Assembly (NCBI RefSeq): GCF_003058195.1
Contig: NZ_QBUH01000014.1
Span: forward strand, 1-44,476
Source: Elizabethkingia sp. YR214
GTDB taxonomy: Bacteria; Bacteroidota; Bacteroidia; Flavobacteriales; Weeksellaceae
DNA: 44,476 nt
Direction: 5' to 3'
The notes under the pieces were generated by a model that saw only the letters and a list, made by a program, of their open reading frames with translations, did no database searches and was not told the DNA's origin. The stretch's first letter is position 1. The number at the start of each line of letters is the position of its first letter. Of this stretch, positions 24,704-32,492 are shown piece after piece. The translations under genes and the position numbers were made by a program.

Positions 24704-25738
24704 CTATCTTAGTATAATGTCAAAATTTTCAGACAATGTAGTTCTGATATGTTCCTGTTTTTCATTAATTTCATCATTTAGTAAAGTTCTTTCATTAGAC
24801 CTGTACATAATGCGATAAGCTAAAGATGTTTTGTCTTCTTTGCAAAACTTATCCAGTAGATCAATGCTTTCAACAAGATCATTACCCTCTTCCCGTATAA
24901 TTTCACAGAAATTGTTGAACTCATTCCAGTTGCCTTCTTTATTTTCAGTATATCCATTAACCCAGAATGATATGTCTTTATAAATCGGTGGATATTTTGA
25001 ATATTGCTGAAATTCAATAAGACCGTTTTCGAATTGCGAAATAAAACGCAAGTCCTCTGTCCATAAATATCGTATATCGGGAATATTACAGTAGGAGAGT
25101 AATAAGCGGTCCAGGCCTAATCCAAAAGCCCAGCCGGTACCTTCTATATTGCAGTTTTTCAGGATCTGAGTGTGAATTACGCCTGCTCCCAAAACCTCCA
25201 TCCATTCATTGTTTTGCCATACTTCGATTTGTAATGATGGTTCGGTAAAAGGGAAATAATCGTCTAAAAACCTGTATGCTTTTCCGGGATATAGATATTG
25301 AATCAATCCTTCCAGTGTTTTCTTTAAATCATCCAAAGCATCGGCTCCGGCTGGCAAGATTTTTACACCCTCCATCTGATGGAAAACCGGATAATGGGTT
25401 TTGTCGATTGTGTCTTTTCGGTATACATCTCCTGAAGCAATGAATCTTGTATGACCAGCTTTAAGCAGCATATTTTGGTGTGCAGAAGTTTGTGTCCTTA
25501 GGACATGATCGCTATCTGTATAATAAGTATCATTTGCAGATCGGGCAGGGTGATCTAATGGAATCAGTAAATCATCGAAGTTGTCCCTAACACTTACAAT
25601 TTCATTTAAATCATCAAATACTGAGAAACCATTGAAATATAATTGAATCTTTTCTTTTAGTTGACAAATTGGATGGAGCTTATTGTTATGCAGTTTTTTA
25701 CTGCGCTTTTCATTTATTAGATTTGATATATTATTCAT
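24704..25738 (-). CDS. Single-chain (mitochondrial-type) phenylalanyl-tRNA synthetase
   Basis: 344 aa. A class II synthetase core is complete. Motif 1 region: LIPLDHPARSANDTYY (58-73). TSAHQ is at 84-88. Motif 2: GDVYRKDTIDKTHYPVFHQ (103-121; R107, H120, E123). The Phe-pocket FPFTEPS is at 162-168, followed by EVLGAGV (181-187). Motif 3: GWAFGLGLDRLLL (202-214; R211). Residues 249-344 form an FDX-ACB anticodon-binding domain (YPPIYKDISFW, DLVESIDLLDKF, YRIMYRSNERTL). In bacteria that domain normally sits on PheT, and PheS is a separate subunit. The one-chain order core+FDX-ACB is that of mitochondrial PheRS (FARS2), which this resembles along its length. It should charge tRNA-Phe as a monomer. 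A Phe-codon leader precedes it and a MarR-GNAT gene is divergent, which suggests a spare or inhibitor-resistant enzyme. Confidence 0.9.
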   Translation of the reverse strand: MNNISNLINEKRSKKLHNNKLHPICQLKEKIQLYFNGFSVFDDLNEIVSVRDNFDDLLIPLDHPARSANDTYYTDSDHVLRTQTSAHQNMLLKAGHTRFIASGDVYRKDTIDKTHYPVFHQMEGVKILPAGADALDDLKKTLEGLIQYLYPGKAYRFLDDYFPFTEPSLQIEVWQNNEWMEVLGAGVIHTQILKNCNIEGTGWAFGLGLDRLLLSYCNIPDIRYLWTEDLRFISQFENGLIEFQQYSKYPPIYKDISFWVNGYTENKEGNWNEFNNFCEIIREEGNDLVESIDLLDKFCKEDKTSLAYRIMYRSNERTLLNDEINEKQEHIRTTLSENFDIILR

Positions 25739-25754
25739 AATTAAATAATTACTT

Positions 25755-25778
25755 TCTGCGACATTTATATGTCGTAGA
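25755..25778 (-). promoter_or_regulatory. Leader hairpin close to the PheRS-like start codon
   Basis: TCTGCGACAT (25755-25764) and ATGTCGTAGA (25769-25778) are 10-base arms with one mismatch and a 4-base loop. In the minus-strand mRNA the hairpin ends 16 bases before the ATG, close enough to affect ribosome access. Confidence 0.5.
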
Positions 25779-25817
25779 TTTTTGATTTAAAATAATGTGA
25801 GAATTTAATATGGTATA

Positions 25818-25896
25818 TCTGTACGCAACAGACGTAGTTAATTATCTTGGCCTGTGGAGGCCAAAAAAGAAGAATGAAAATAATATGTTACGTCTG
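25818..25896 (-). promoter_or_regulatory. Alternative-pairing leader of the PheRS-like gene
   Basis: Three stems are possible in the minus-strand RNA. The inner stem is TTGGCCT/AGGCCAA (25847-25853 with 25858-25864). The outer stem is CAGACGTA/TACGTCTG (25829-25836 with 25889-25896). A third stem, TCTGT/ACAGA (25818-25822 with 25828-25832), shares bases with the outer stem, so those two exclude each other. The outer stem's 5' RNA arm is inside the Phe-rich leader frame, so ribosome position could select the structure. This is the logic of attenuation; no clear terminator T run is seen. Confidence 0.5.
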
Positions 25897-25904
25897 GTAT
25901 TCAC
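25842..25904 (-). CDS. Phe-rich leader peptide (attenuator-type) of the PheRS-like gene
   Basis: 20 codons from GTG (25902-25904) to TAA (25842-25844), reading MNTRRNIL-FSFFFFG-LHRPR. Five of six consecutive codons (25863-25880) are Phe (TTT, TCA, TTC, TTC, TTT, TTT). An in-frame TAG lies two codons upstream, so GTG is the first usable start. The -7 element at 25914-25921 puts transcription only a few bases ahead of it. Phe-run leader peptides upstream of Phe-tRNA synthetase genes are known from enterobacterial pheST. Here the run sits just before a hairpin and 104 bases upstream of the synthetase ATG. Function as a sensor of charged tRNA-Phe is inferred. The T-rich background makes chance occurrence possible. 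Confidence 0.55.
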   Translation of the reverse strand: MNTRRNILFSFFFFGLHRPR

Positions 25905-25913
25905 TATCTATAG

Positions 25914-25921
25914 CAAATCTA
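25914..25921 (-). promoter_or_regulatory. -7 element for leader and PheRS-like gene
   Basis: The minus strand reads TAGATTTG, a full match to TAnnTTTG. It places the 5' end of the mRNA near 25908 and gives a leader of about 170 bases that contains the Phe-rich frame and the hairpins. The -33 region is not distinctive. Confidence 0.5.
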
Positions 25922-26008
25922 CAAAATATTATTAGAATAATGACTATTAGATTAAAGGCCTATGGTTTAAATTTTAAGATTGGCATCTTTTAAATAAAAG
26001 AAAAGAGT

Positions 26009-26058
26009 AAATATAAATAAATATAGTTGACTTTGTCAACTATATTTATTTATATTTG
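26009..26058 (+). promoter_or_regulatory. Long perfect palindrome over the MarR-GNAT promoter
   Basis: Arms of 23 bases (26009-26031 and 26035-26057) are perfectly complementary around TTT, centred on TAGTTGAC-TTT-GTCAACTA. The right arm overlaps a full -7 element, TATATTTG (26051-26058), and TTGAC at 26027-26031 can serve as -33. TTGAC/GTCAA palindromes are typical MarR-family operators, so autorepression by the gene at 26086 is likely. As RNA it would only be a hairpin upstream of the start site. Confidence 0.7.
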
Positions 26059-26085
26059 TACCAAACTATTTGGAACATTTTAATC

Positions 26086-27015
26086 ATGGAAAAAACGATA
26101 AATCAAATCAGAAGCTTTAACCGGTTCTATACTTCTCATATCGGACTATTAAATCAAAATTTCTTAGAAAGTCCATACTCCCTTACCGAAGTCCGTGTTT
26201 TATATGAGATAGGAGAGCATAAATCAGTTACAGCACAGTATTTATGCGAAATTCTTTATTTAGATAAAGGCTATATGAGCAGAATTCTTAATTTCTTTTT
26301 AAAGAATGGTACTATTTCAAAAGTAAAGTCGGAGAGTGATGGAAGAGTCTATAATATTGTACTTACTAATACCGGGGAGGAATTACTAAATGAACTGAAT
26401 AACAGATCTGCAGGTCAGATCCATAGTTTTATGCAAAGACTAGGATCAGAAGAGAAAGATATGCTGGTTAATTCAATGAAAACAATTCAGAATTTATTAT
26501 CCACAAATTATGACAATCGTATTCTCGCGAATGAAGTTTCCTTTAGAGAAGGTTTAAGGTCCGGTGATATTGGATATCTAATTTATTTACATGGAATACT
26601 ATATTCTAAAGAATCCGGATATTCATTAGATTTTGAAGGCTATGTGGCTAAAACATTTGCAGATTTTCTCAGTAACTATTCTCCTGAACATGATAGGATA
26701 TGGCTTGCCGAATACAATCAGCAAATTATAGGCTGTATTGCTATAGTACAGCATAGTGAAAAAGAAGGTCAGTTGCGGTGGTTTTTAACACATCCTGTGT
26801 TTCGGGGAACAGGAATTGGTAAGCGATTGCTTAAAACAGCAATAGATTATTGTAGAGAGAAAGACTATGATAATGTTTTTCTACTCACAACAAGTGTACA
26901 AGAGCGTGCAATAGGTATGTATAAAAAAGCTGGCTTTGTACAAACTGAGTCAGTTGAATCGGATCAATGGGGAAAAACATTATATGAAGAACGATTTGAT
27001 CTGAAATTAAAATAA
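26086..27015 (+). CDS. MarR-type regulator fused to GNAT acetyltransferase
   Basis: 309 aa from the ATG at 26086. A TTG 30 bases earlier is in frame but lies inside the -7 element, so it is not used. Residues about 1-140 are a MarR winged helix: SLTEVRVLYEIGE, AQYLCEILYLDKGYMSRILNFFLKNG, SDGRVYNIVLTNTGEELL. Residues about 155-309 are a GNAT fold with the acetyl-CoA loop FRGTGIGKRLL and the C-terminal MYKKAGF segment. Such fusions are widespread, and their acetyl-acceptor is usually unknown. It is divergent from the PheRS-like gene. GNATs and duplicated synthetases both occur as self-protection against synthetase-targeting nucleotides, so a shared resistance role is plausible but unproven. Confidence 0.85.
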   Translation: MEKTINQIRSFNRFYTSHIGLLNQNFLESPYSLTEVRVLYEIGEHKSVTAQYLCEILYLDKGYMSRILNFFLKNGTISKVKSESDGRVYNIVLTNTGEELLNELNNRSAGQIHSFMQRLGSEEKDMLVNSMKTIQNLLSTNYDNRILANEVSFREGLRSGDIGYLIYLHGILYSKESGYSLDFEGYVAKTFADFLSNYSPEHDRIWLAEYNQQIIGCIAIVQHSEKEGQLRWFLTHPVFRGTGIGKRLLKTAIDYCREKDYDNVFLLTTSVQERAIGMYKKAGFVQTESVESDQWGKTLYEERFDLKLK

Positions 27016-27056
27016 AAGTACTTAAGCTATAAAAGGTTTATAGCTTAAGTACTTTT
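27014..27056. terminator. Long perfect terminator hairpin
   Basis: A 20-bp perfect stem (27014-27033 with 27037-27056) has a 3-base loop and A/T-run ends. It overlaps the TAA stop of the MarR-GNAT gene and separates it from the convergent DUF2306 gene. Confidence 0.9.
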
Positions 27057-27129
27057 GTTATGAAATATTAAAAACAATTTATGGCAATATTTGACGAAGT
27101 TCCCTCCTTAGATAAAGAATCTATTTGCG

Positions 27130-27744
27130 TTAATTATTCTGTGGAAATAATATTTTTCTGTTAATAAAATAAGCCACTATAAGATTCGGAACCCAACATA
27201 GCCATGCCACAACAAGATAAGACTGGGCAGAATCCTTTGTTAAAGCTGTTAGTAAAGGAAACCATAATCTGAGTGTAACGGCAGCAAAAGTACAGGCATA
27301 GCTATAAATCATCAGTTGCTGATGTTGTTTAATATTTCCTTTTCTGATCTGTGATAAAGCCATAGATGTTGTACTAAACCAGATCAGTCCCAGTAAGATA
27401 AATCCGGTTGCCGATATAATACCACCATTGGCATAGAATCCCATATAAATTCCTGCAACTGAGCTAAGGATGACTGAGACCACGTAAAGCTTTCCGATAT
27501 TTCTGTGCAGTTTTATATGTTTATCTCTGAACTTTTTACCAAACTGCCGCCATCCGATAAAAAGCGATAATCCGCCAAAGATAATGTGAGTATAGAATGC
27601 CAGTTTCCAGATAATATTATGAAGAACTTCCGGAGTTTTGGATCCCAGAAAAGTATGATTGTGATCTACAAAAGCATACATAAACGGATATAGCCCAATA
27701 AGGAGTGCGAAAATACAAAGGATTGCAAATAGAAAATTCTTCAT
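27130..27744 (-). CDS. DUF2306-type membrane protein
   Basis: 204 aa with about six hydrophobic segments. His-containing loops FYTHIIFGGLSLFIGWRQF and KLHRNIGKLYVVSVILSSVAG, then IKQHQQLMIYSYACTFAAVTLRLW, match the DUF2306 family of predicted inner-membrane proteins. The regularly spaced membrane His residues suggest haem or metal binding, but no activity is established. The gene is 136 bases downstream of, and co-oriented with, the membrane AraC regulator, which may control it. Confidence 0.8.
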   Translation of the reverse strand: MKNFLFAILCIFALLIGLYPFMYAFVDHNHTFLGSKTPEVLHNIIWKLAFYTHIIFGGLSLFIGWRQFGKKFRDKHIKLHRNIGKLYVVSVILSSVAGIYMGFYANGGIISATGFILLGLIWFSTTSMALSQIRKGNIKQHQQLMIYSYACTFAAVTLRLWFPLLTALTKDSAQSYLVVAWLCWVPNLIVAYFINRKILFPQNN

Positions 27745-27880
27745 AAAAGATCGTTTAATTTTTTACAAAAATGCGGATCAAAAATGATTTAACTGTTCCA
27801 TAATGAAAGGTGATACTAAGTTTAATTTATTGATTATGAGTTGATTAAAATATTTTGCGTGTTGTTGTATCTATACTGAA

Positions 27881-29029
27881 TTATTGTAGGTCCAAATTCT
27901 GACTTTTTATAAATTCTCTGGGAGATATGTCCATATATTTTTTGAAATTCCGGTTAAAAGATGTCTTGGAATTGAAACCACTTTCAAAAGCTAAAGAAAG
28001 AATCGTGAATTTTTGGTTTTCCGGTAATGCCACTATCCTTTTAAATTCTTCAATGCGTTGTCGGTTAATATAATCATAGAAATTTTTATTCTCTACCGAA
28101 TTAATGGTCTGTGAGAGTATATTGGGCTGAACATCCAGTAAGGTTGCGACATGATTCAGGTTTAGTTCCGGATCCTTGTACAGCTTTTCATGTTCCATTT
28201 GGTAGGTTAGTTTTTTATAGATATCCTGTATTACATCTTCTCCAGCAAATGTTTTTTGGTACTTTACAGTAATAATATCATCATTTTGTTCGGTTAGTTT
28301 TTCTTCGGGGATATCTGACTGTTTGGAAGCAAATTCTAAGATACCTACACGGCTGATTCCAAAATAAGCCGCAACAATTATGAATAAGCTTACCAATGTG
28401 AAGATCAGAATTTCATTCTTTATAATTACTGCAATCCAAATCAGAGCAATACCTGTAATGAGATAATAAGACCAATTCAGGTTAATTTTTTCGGTATTGG
28501 AATACAAATCAGAAATTTGTCTTTTATAGCGACGAACTGCTGAAATACTAAGTATAACGTATAGAATACCGGATAAAATAATGACCACCTTAATGATTTT
28601 TCGGAAGATTCTGTAGGCAGTAGTACCATGTTCATATATGTAGACTTTTTCCTGAGAGGTCAATGTGATAAAACTTATAAGGTAGATATAAGTTATAATA
28701 GCCGGTGCAAAATGTAGTAACCAATTGTACCTGTTAGGTTGTCGGCCTGTAAGGTATAGAATGTACAAATACAGCATAGGGCCATGGATGAGTGGCAATG
28801 GAATATCCAGTCCGAGTAAATAAGGAAAATTGGAAAATTGACCGGAATAAAATAAGATGAAAAAAATAAGATGTATTCCTATAATAAAGAACCATGTAGC
28901 CAACAGATAATCAGCAGTCTGTTTTTTAGCTTTTCCAAGAATAAGAAAAGCAGAAAAAAAGGCAATAAAAATACTTGCCAGGTAAAATATTACTGGGATT
29001 GACAAAAAATGAATATCAGAATCCGGCAT
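27881..29029 (-). CDS. Membrane-bound AraC-family regulator
   Basis: 382 aa. About seven transmembrane segments fill residues 10-235, followed by a linker (EFASKQSDIPEEKLTEQ). The C-terminal AraC-type DNA-binding domain has LNHVATLLDVQPNILSQTI and ILSLAFESGFNSKTSFNRNFKKYMDISPREF. This is the same architecture as the regulator at 6133-7194, although the sequences differ widely. It is upstream of and co-oriented with the DUF2306 gene; the sensed signal is unknown. Confidence 0.85.
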   Translation of the reverse strand: MPDSDIHFLSIPVIFYLASIFIAFFSAFLILGKAKKQTADYLLATWFFIIGIHLIFFILFYSGQFSNFPYLLGLDIPLPLIHGPMLYLYILYLTGRQPNRYNWLLHFAPAIITYIYLISFITLTSQEKVYIYEHGTTAYRIFRKIIKVVIILSGILYVILSISAVRRYKRQISDLYSNTEKINLNWSYYLITGIALIWIAVIIKNEILIFTLVSLFIIVAAYFGISRVGILEFASKQSDIPEEKLTEQNDDIITVKYQKTFAGEDVIQDIYKKLTYQMEHEKLYKDPELNLNHVATLLDVQPNILSQTINSVENKNFYDYINRQRIEEFKRIVALPENQKFTILSLAFESGFNSKTSFNRNFKKYMDISPREFIKSQNLDLQ

Positions 29030-29155
29030 ATAAATGTTAAACTTAAAATCAGAGCTTTAATTTATTGATTTTTCCGGTTATGAGTTGAAAAGTTTTGTAT
29101 TTTAGTTTCCTTTACAACGATGTAACTATAATAATAACCTGATAAACAGAGTGGA

Positions 29156-29512
29156 ATGAATAGTAATAATGAAAGAGTATACAAAATGTCTTTTGCCGGA
29201 GTGTACCCGCACTATATTCAGAAAGCGGAAAAGAAAAGCCGGACAAAGGCCGAGGTAGATGAGATTATATTCTGGCTTACAGGCTATAATGCAGAAAATT
29301 TACAACAGCATATAGACCAAAAAACGAACTTCGAGGATTTTTTCAATCAGGCTCCAAAAATCAATCCGAATGTTTCAAAAATTACCGGAGTTATCTGTGG
29401 ATATAGAGTGGAAGAAATAGAGGATCCAATTATACAAAAAGTTCGCTACTTGGATAAGTTGATTGATGAACTGGCGAAAGGAAAGAGTATGGAAAAGATA
29501 TTGAGAGAATAG
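29156..29512 (+). CDS. DUF2200-family protein
   Basis: 118 aa, soluble, without a signal peptide. [38 protein letters not shown] followed by [49 protein letters not shown] is the recognisable DUF2200 pattern and covers the full family length. The small cytosolic family has no assigned biochemical role. It has its own transcription direction between the AraC gene and a small membrane protein. Confidence 0.85.
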   Translation: MNSNNERVYKMSFAGVYPHYIQKAEKKSRTKAEVDEIIFWLTGYNAENLQQHIDQKTNFEDFFNQAPKINPNVSKITGVICGYRVEEIEDPIIQKVRYLDKLIDELAKGKSMEKILRE

Positions 29513-29568
29513 CTAGACAAAAATTGCATAAAACAATGAAATGTAATGACTGTAAAAATTTTCTATAA

Positions 29569-30015
29569 ATGAAGAAAGTTATATTTAAATTCTGGCTGGT
29601 TAATCTTCTGATCAGTATTCTGCTATTTTTCCTTTACAAAATTGTGATGATGGAAACAAAACAGGCAGATGCAACTTTTCTGGGGAATATTCTGTACATA
29701 ATTGATATTTTGCTAAACTTAGGTTTTTCCTTGATCTATCTGGCTATAATGGTTTTCGGTTCTTTATCTTTTTTCCTAAATCTGGTAGAGAAAATCAGAA
29801 ATAATTCTTTCTTGTCTTTTTTAGCATTTTCAGGAATACCGCTTATCTGTGTTATTTATTTAGGTACTAATGTTTTAATAGAGATATATCAGTACAACTA
29901 CAGCTTTATAATACGCCCATTAGTTTTTTTTATAGTTTATTTACTATGCACCAGTGTAGAATTTTTAATGTTCAGAAAAAAAGTAAAAAAGCATTTGAAT
30001 ATAAACCTTCAATAA
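29569..30015 (+). CDS. Small four-helix membrane protein, unknown
   Basis: 148 aa, with four hydrophobic segments (about 6-26, 40-70, 84-108, 112-135) and a Lys-rich C terminus (FRKKVKKHLNINLQ), suggesting a cytoplasmic tail. No conserved motif was recognised. It starts 56 bases after the DUF2200 gene. It could be part of that transcript, but no functional link is evident. Confidence 0.65.
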   Translation: MKKVIFKFWLVNLLISILLFFLYKIVMMETKQADATFLGNILYIIDILLNLGFSLIYLAIMVFGSLSFFLNLVEKIRNNSFLSFLAFSGIPLICVIYLGTNVLIEIYQYNYSFIIRPLVFFIVYLLCTSVEFLMFRKKVKKHLNINLQ

Positions 30016-30081
30016 AAATTTATGATATTTGAAAACAAATAAAAAATCTATTTAGATAACACTCAAACAAATTTAATTGAT

Positions 30082-31089
30082 ATGAAAAAAATGACAACCA
30101 GAATTGCGATTGCAGCAATTTCTTTATTTCTGTTCTCCTGTGGTAAGAAGAAAGGGGAGGATAACAATGTGAAACAGGATACTATAAAAACAGAAGAAAA
30201 GATGTCTGAACAAACAAATTCTTCAGCATTTAGTATTGACGCGATTCCGGTTTCGGATAAAAATATAGGCGATTTTCCTTTTTTCAGCATGCCTGAAGGG
30301 CTTGTTTCACAGAATAAACCTGTAGAAAAGAAATATGATAAAATATTTTTTCCGATTGGAGGTGTGATGACTCCGTTCGAAGGAAAAATATGGAAAGCTA
30401 ATGTTGTTGTTAAAGAAGGAAGCAATGAACAATGGGCATTGCCATTTTTCGAAAAAAGTTTTGATGATGCTATTACATCTGTAGGTGGTGTAAAAATATT
30501 TGATGGCGAGATTACCGATGCGGAGTATGAAAAATACAATAAACAAGCAACTAACCTTGGGGAAGATGGAGGAATTGGATATGCAGGAGAAAATATCAAA
30601 GTGTATGTTATCAGACGCAAAGATCAGGGGAATATCTATATTCAGTTAACAGGTAATAGTGCATCCGGAAAAATCAATATACTACAGGAGGAAGGTTTTA
30701 AACAAACCATTACTTTGATAAAATCTGATGAGATTAAAAAGCAGCTTGATGAAAAAGGAAAAGCAGTGCTTCATATCAATTTTGATACAGATAAAGCGAG
30801 CCTAAAACCCGATGGTACAGATGCTGTAAAAGAAATTGTAAAAGTTTTGAATACAGATAAGACATTAAAGATTGCTATTAATGGCTATACTGACAATTCT
30901 GGTAATGCAGATCACAATCTAAAACTTTCTGACGCAAGAGCCCAGTCTGTAAAAGGTGAAATTGTTAAAGCAGGTATTACTGAAGATCGTTTATCGGCAA
31001 AAGGTTTTGGTCAGCAAAGTCCAATAGCAGACAATAGCACAGAAGAAGGCAAAGCCCAAAACAGAAGAGTAGAATTGATTAAGAAATAA
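30082..31089 (+). CDS. OmpA-family lipoprotein
   Basis: 335 aa. Signal peptide and lipobox SLFLFSC (C20). The middle region (50-235) is of unknown fold. The C-terminal domain (about 240-335) is OmpA-like: LHINFDTDKASLKPDG, INGYTDNSGNADHNLKLSDARAQSV, then RLSAKGFGQQSPIADN and QNRRVEL. The Asp and Arg contact diaminopimelate of peptidoglycan in this family. It should anchor the outer membrane to the cell wall. It is followed by a strong terminator; the preceding gap of 66 bases may hold the promoter. Confidence 0.85.
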   Translation: MKKMTTRIAIAAISLFLFSCGKKKGEDNNVKQDTIKTEEKMSEQTNSSAFSIDAIPVSDKNIGDFPFFSMPEGLVSQNKPVEKKYDKIFFPIGGVMTPFEGKIWKANVVVKEGSNEQWALPFFEKSFDDAITSVGGVKIFDGEITDAEYEKYNKQATNLGEDGGIGYAGENIKVYVIRRKDQGNIYIQLTGNSASGKINILQEEGFKQTITLIKSDEIKKQLDEKGKAVLHINFDTDKASLKPDGTDAVKEIVKVLNTDKTLKIAINGYTDNSGNADHNLKLSDARAQSVKGEIVKAGITEDRLSAKGFGQQSPIADNSTEEGKAQNRRVELIKK

Positions 31090-31128
31090 AAAGAATATCA
31101 GTTGGTATAATGCTGACTTCTTGTAACT

Positions 31129-31163
31129 AAAAAACATGTAATCAAAAGAATTACATGTTTTTT
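31129..31163 (+). terminator. Terminator after the OmpA lipoprotein gene
   Basis: AAAAAACATGTAAT (31129-31142) and ATTACATGTTTTTT (31150-31163) are perfect 14-base arms with a 7-base loop, 40 bases after the stop. Confidence 0.85.
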
Positions 31164-31221
31164 ATTTTTAAATTTATCAGGAAAGAACTAAAACCTACTC
31201 CTAAATTCTAACTTGTGTAAA

Positions 31222-32406
31222 ATGAAAAGTACTAAATCAAAATATCATTTGGGATCCTGTATAACAATATTATGTATATTCTTTTTAGCAGCCGTATTTG
31301 TAAAGGCACAGAAAAAAATCACAGGTAATTCTGTTCCTGGATTGGCCAATGGTATTAATCACATTCTTGGATATGGACAATCATTATCAACAGGAGAGGA
31401 AAGCGGTAAAGTATTAACAACAAAGCCATTTGATCATAATATACTAATGATGCAGGCCGATACTTTTGTTCCCTATTATAATCAGAGTACAGAAAACCCT
31501 TTAGGCGGTTTAGGCATTGCACTTTCAGAACTTGGAGATTCTAAATACCATAAGATTCTGATGTCGTCTCATGGAGTTGGTGGTTTCTCAATAGAAAAGC
31601 TAAGCAAAGGTACTGTTCCGTATACCAATTTGTTAAAGGAAGTACAGAAAGTACTAACTATTGCATCTTCTAAAAAGGAAAACTATAATGTACTGGCGGT
31701 AGCCTGGACACAGGGAGAAAGTAACTATCAGGATTCGCCAATTACTTATAAAAATAAACTAAAGCAACTAAAATCTGATTTGAACAGAGATGTTAAAGCC
31801 ATCACAAAACAAAATAATGATATAATATTTGTGATGTATCAGCCTTCATCATGGATGTCCGGAGAGCCAAAATCTACAATGACTACTGCTTATCTTGATC
31901 TGGCACTAACAGAGAAAGGGTTTTATTGCTCGAATCCCCAATATGATAAAAACTATGTTCGATCCTTAAACGGCGTTTATTTTCATATGCCGGCAGAATC
32001 CTATAGAAGATTAGGTGCTGAATATGGTCTGATAATCCACAATATACTGCATAAAAAAAATTATAAGCCACTGTACATTAAAAATGTAAGTTATAAAAAG
32101 AATATAATCGATGTTGCCCTTTCCGAACCAGTCGTAATTGATAAGACTTTGGTTTCACCTGTAGCTAATTTAGGATTTAACGTTACAGGAAACACAATTG
32201 AATCTGTGAAGGTTACCAAAAATAAGGTTACCATTGTTTGTAGTTCTAATATTGGTTCGGGAAATATTCTGACTTATGGATTTAACGGAACTGAGCATTC
32301 CGGATGGGAATTCGGGGAGCGTGGAAATCTAAGATCACCAGTTGTACAGACGCTTAGCTTTGATAATCTATATAAATGGCTTACCTATTACAGAAAAGAA
32401 TTGTAA
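31222..32406 (+). CDS. SASA-type (SGNH-like) carbohydrate acetylesterase, exported
   Basis: 394 aa from the ATG at 31222; an in-frame TTG nine bases earlier is less likely. A signal peptide (about 1-30, AVFVKAQ) is followed by the nucleophile block GYGQSLSTGE, then SHGVGGFSIEKL and the WTQGESNY block, and a later GVYFHMPAESYRRLG carrying the catalytic His. This order fits the sialate O-acetylesterase/SASA family, which removes acetyl groups from sugars outside the cytoplasm. The C-terminal 120 residues are a beta-rich accessory region. It stands alone, with terminators around it; substrate unknown. Confidence 0.75.
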   Translation: MKSTKSKYHLGSCITILCIFFLAAVFVKAQKKITGNSVPGLANGINHILGYGQSLSTGEESGKVLTTKPFDHNILMMQADTFVPYYNQSTENPLGGLGIALSELGDSKYHKILMSSHGVGGFSIEKLSKGTVPYTNLLKEVQKVLTIASSKKENYNVLAVAWTQGESNYQDSPITYKNKLKQLKSDLNRDVKAITKQNNDIIFVMYQPSSWMSGEPKSTMTTAYLDLALTEKGFYCSNPQYDKNYVRSLNGVYFHMPAESYRRLGAEYGLIIHNILHKKNYKPLYIKNVSYKKNIIDVALSEPVVIDKTLVSPVANLGFNVTGNTIESVKVTKNKVTIVCSSNIGSGNILTYGFNGTEHSGWEFGERGNLRSPVVQTLSFDNLYKWLTYYRKEL

Positions 32407-32430
32407 GGTAAACTGAGGCTTTTTTGCTTT

Positions 32431-32474
32431 TTGATCTAGGTCATAGTTTTGGCTTTTAGGACTGTCTAATTTCG
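32431..32474 (+). promoter_or_regulatory. FNR-like box and -7 element of the antiporter
   Basis: TTGA-TCTAGG-TCAT (32431-32444) lies exactly 36 bp before the -7-like TAATTTCG (32467-32474). The offset equals that of the two related sites at 34156 and 35941 and places the box near -42, where a Crp/Fnr activator replaces a -33 element. Confidence 0.6.
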
Positions 32475-32492
32475 CGGCATAATTATTAGCGT

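Noticed and set aside
26056-26085. In-frame TTG start for the MarR-GNAT gene
   Set aside because: It lies inside the -7 element and the palindrome, so it would not be in the mRNA. The ATG at 26086 starts the MarR domain.
30063-30620. Antisense frame of 185 codons over the OmpA lipoprotein gene
   Set aside because: It is a shadow of a gene with a clear lipobox and OmpA domain; Ser/Pro-rich composition is typical for such shadows.
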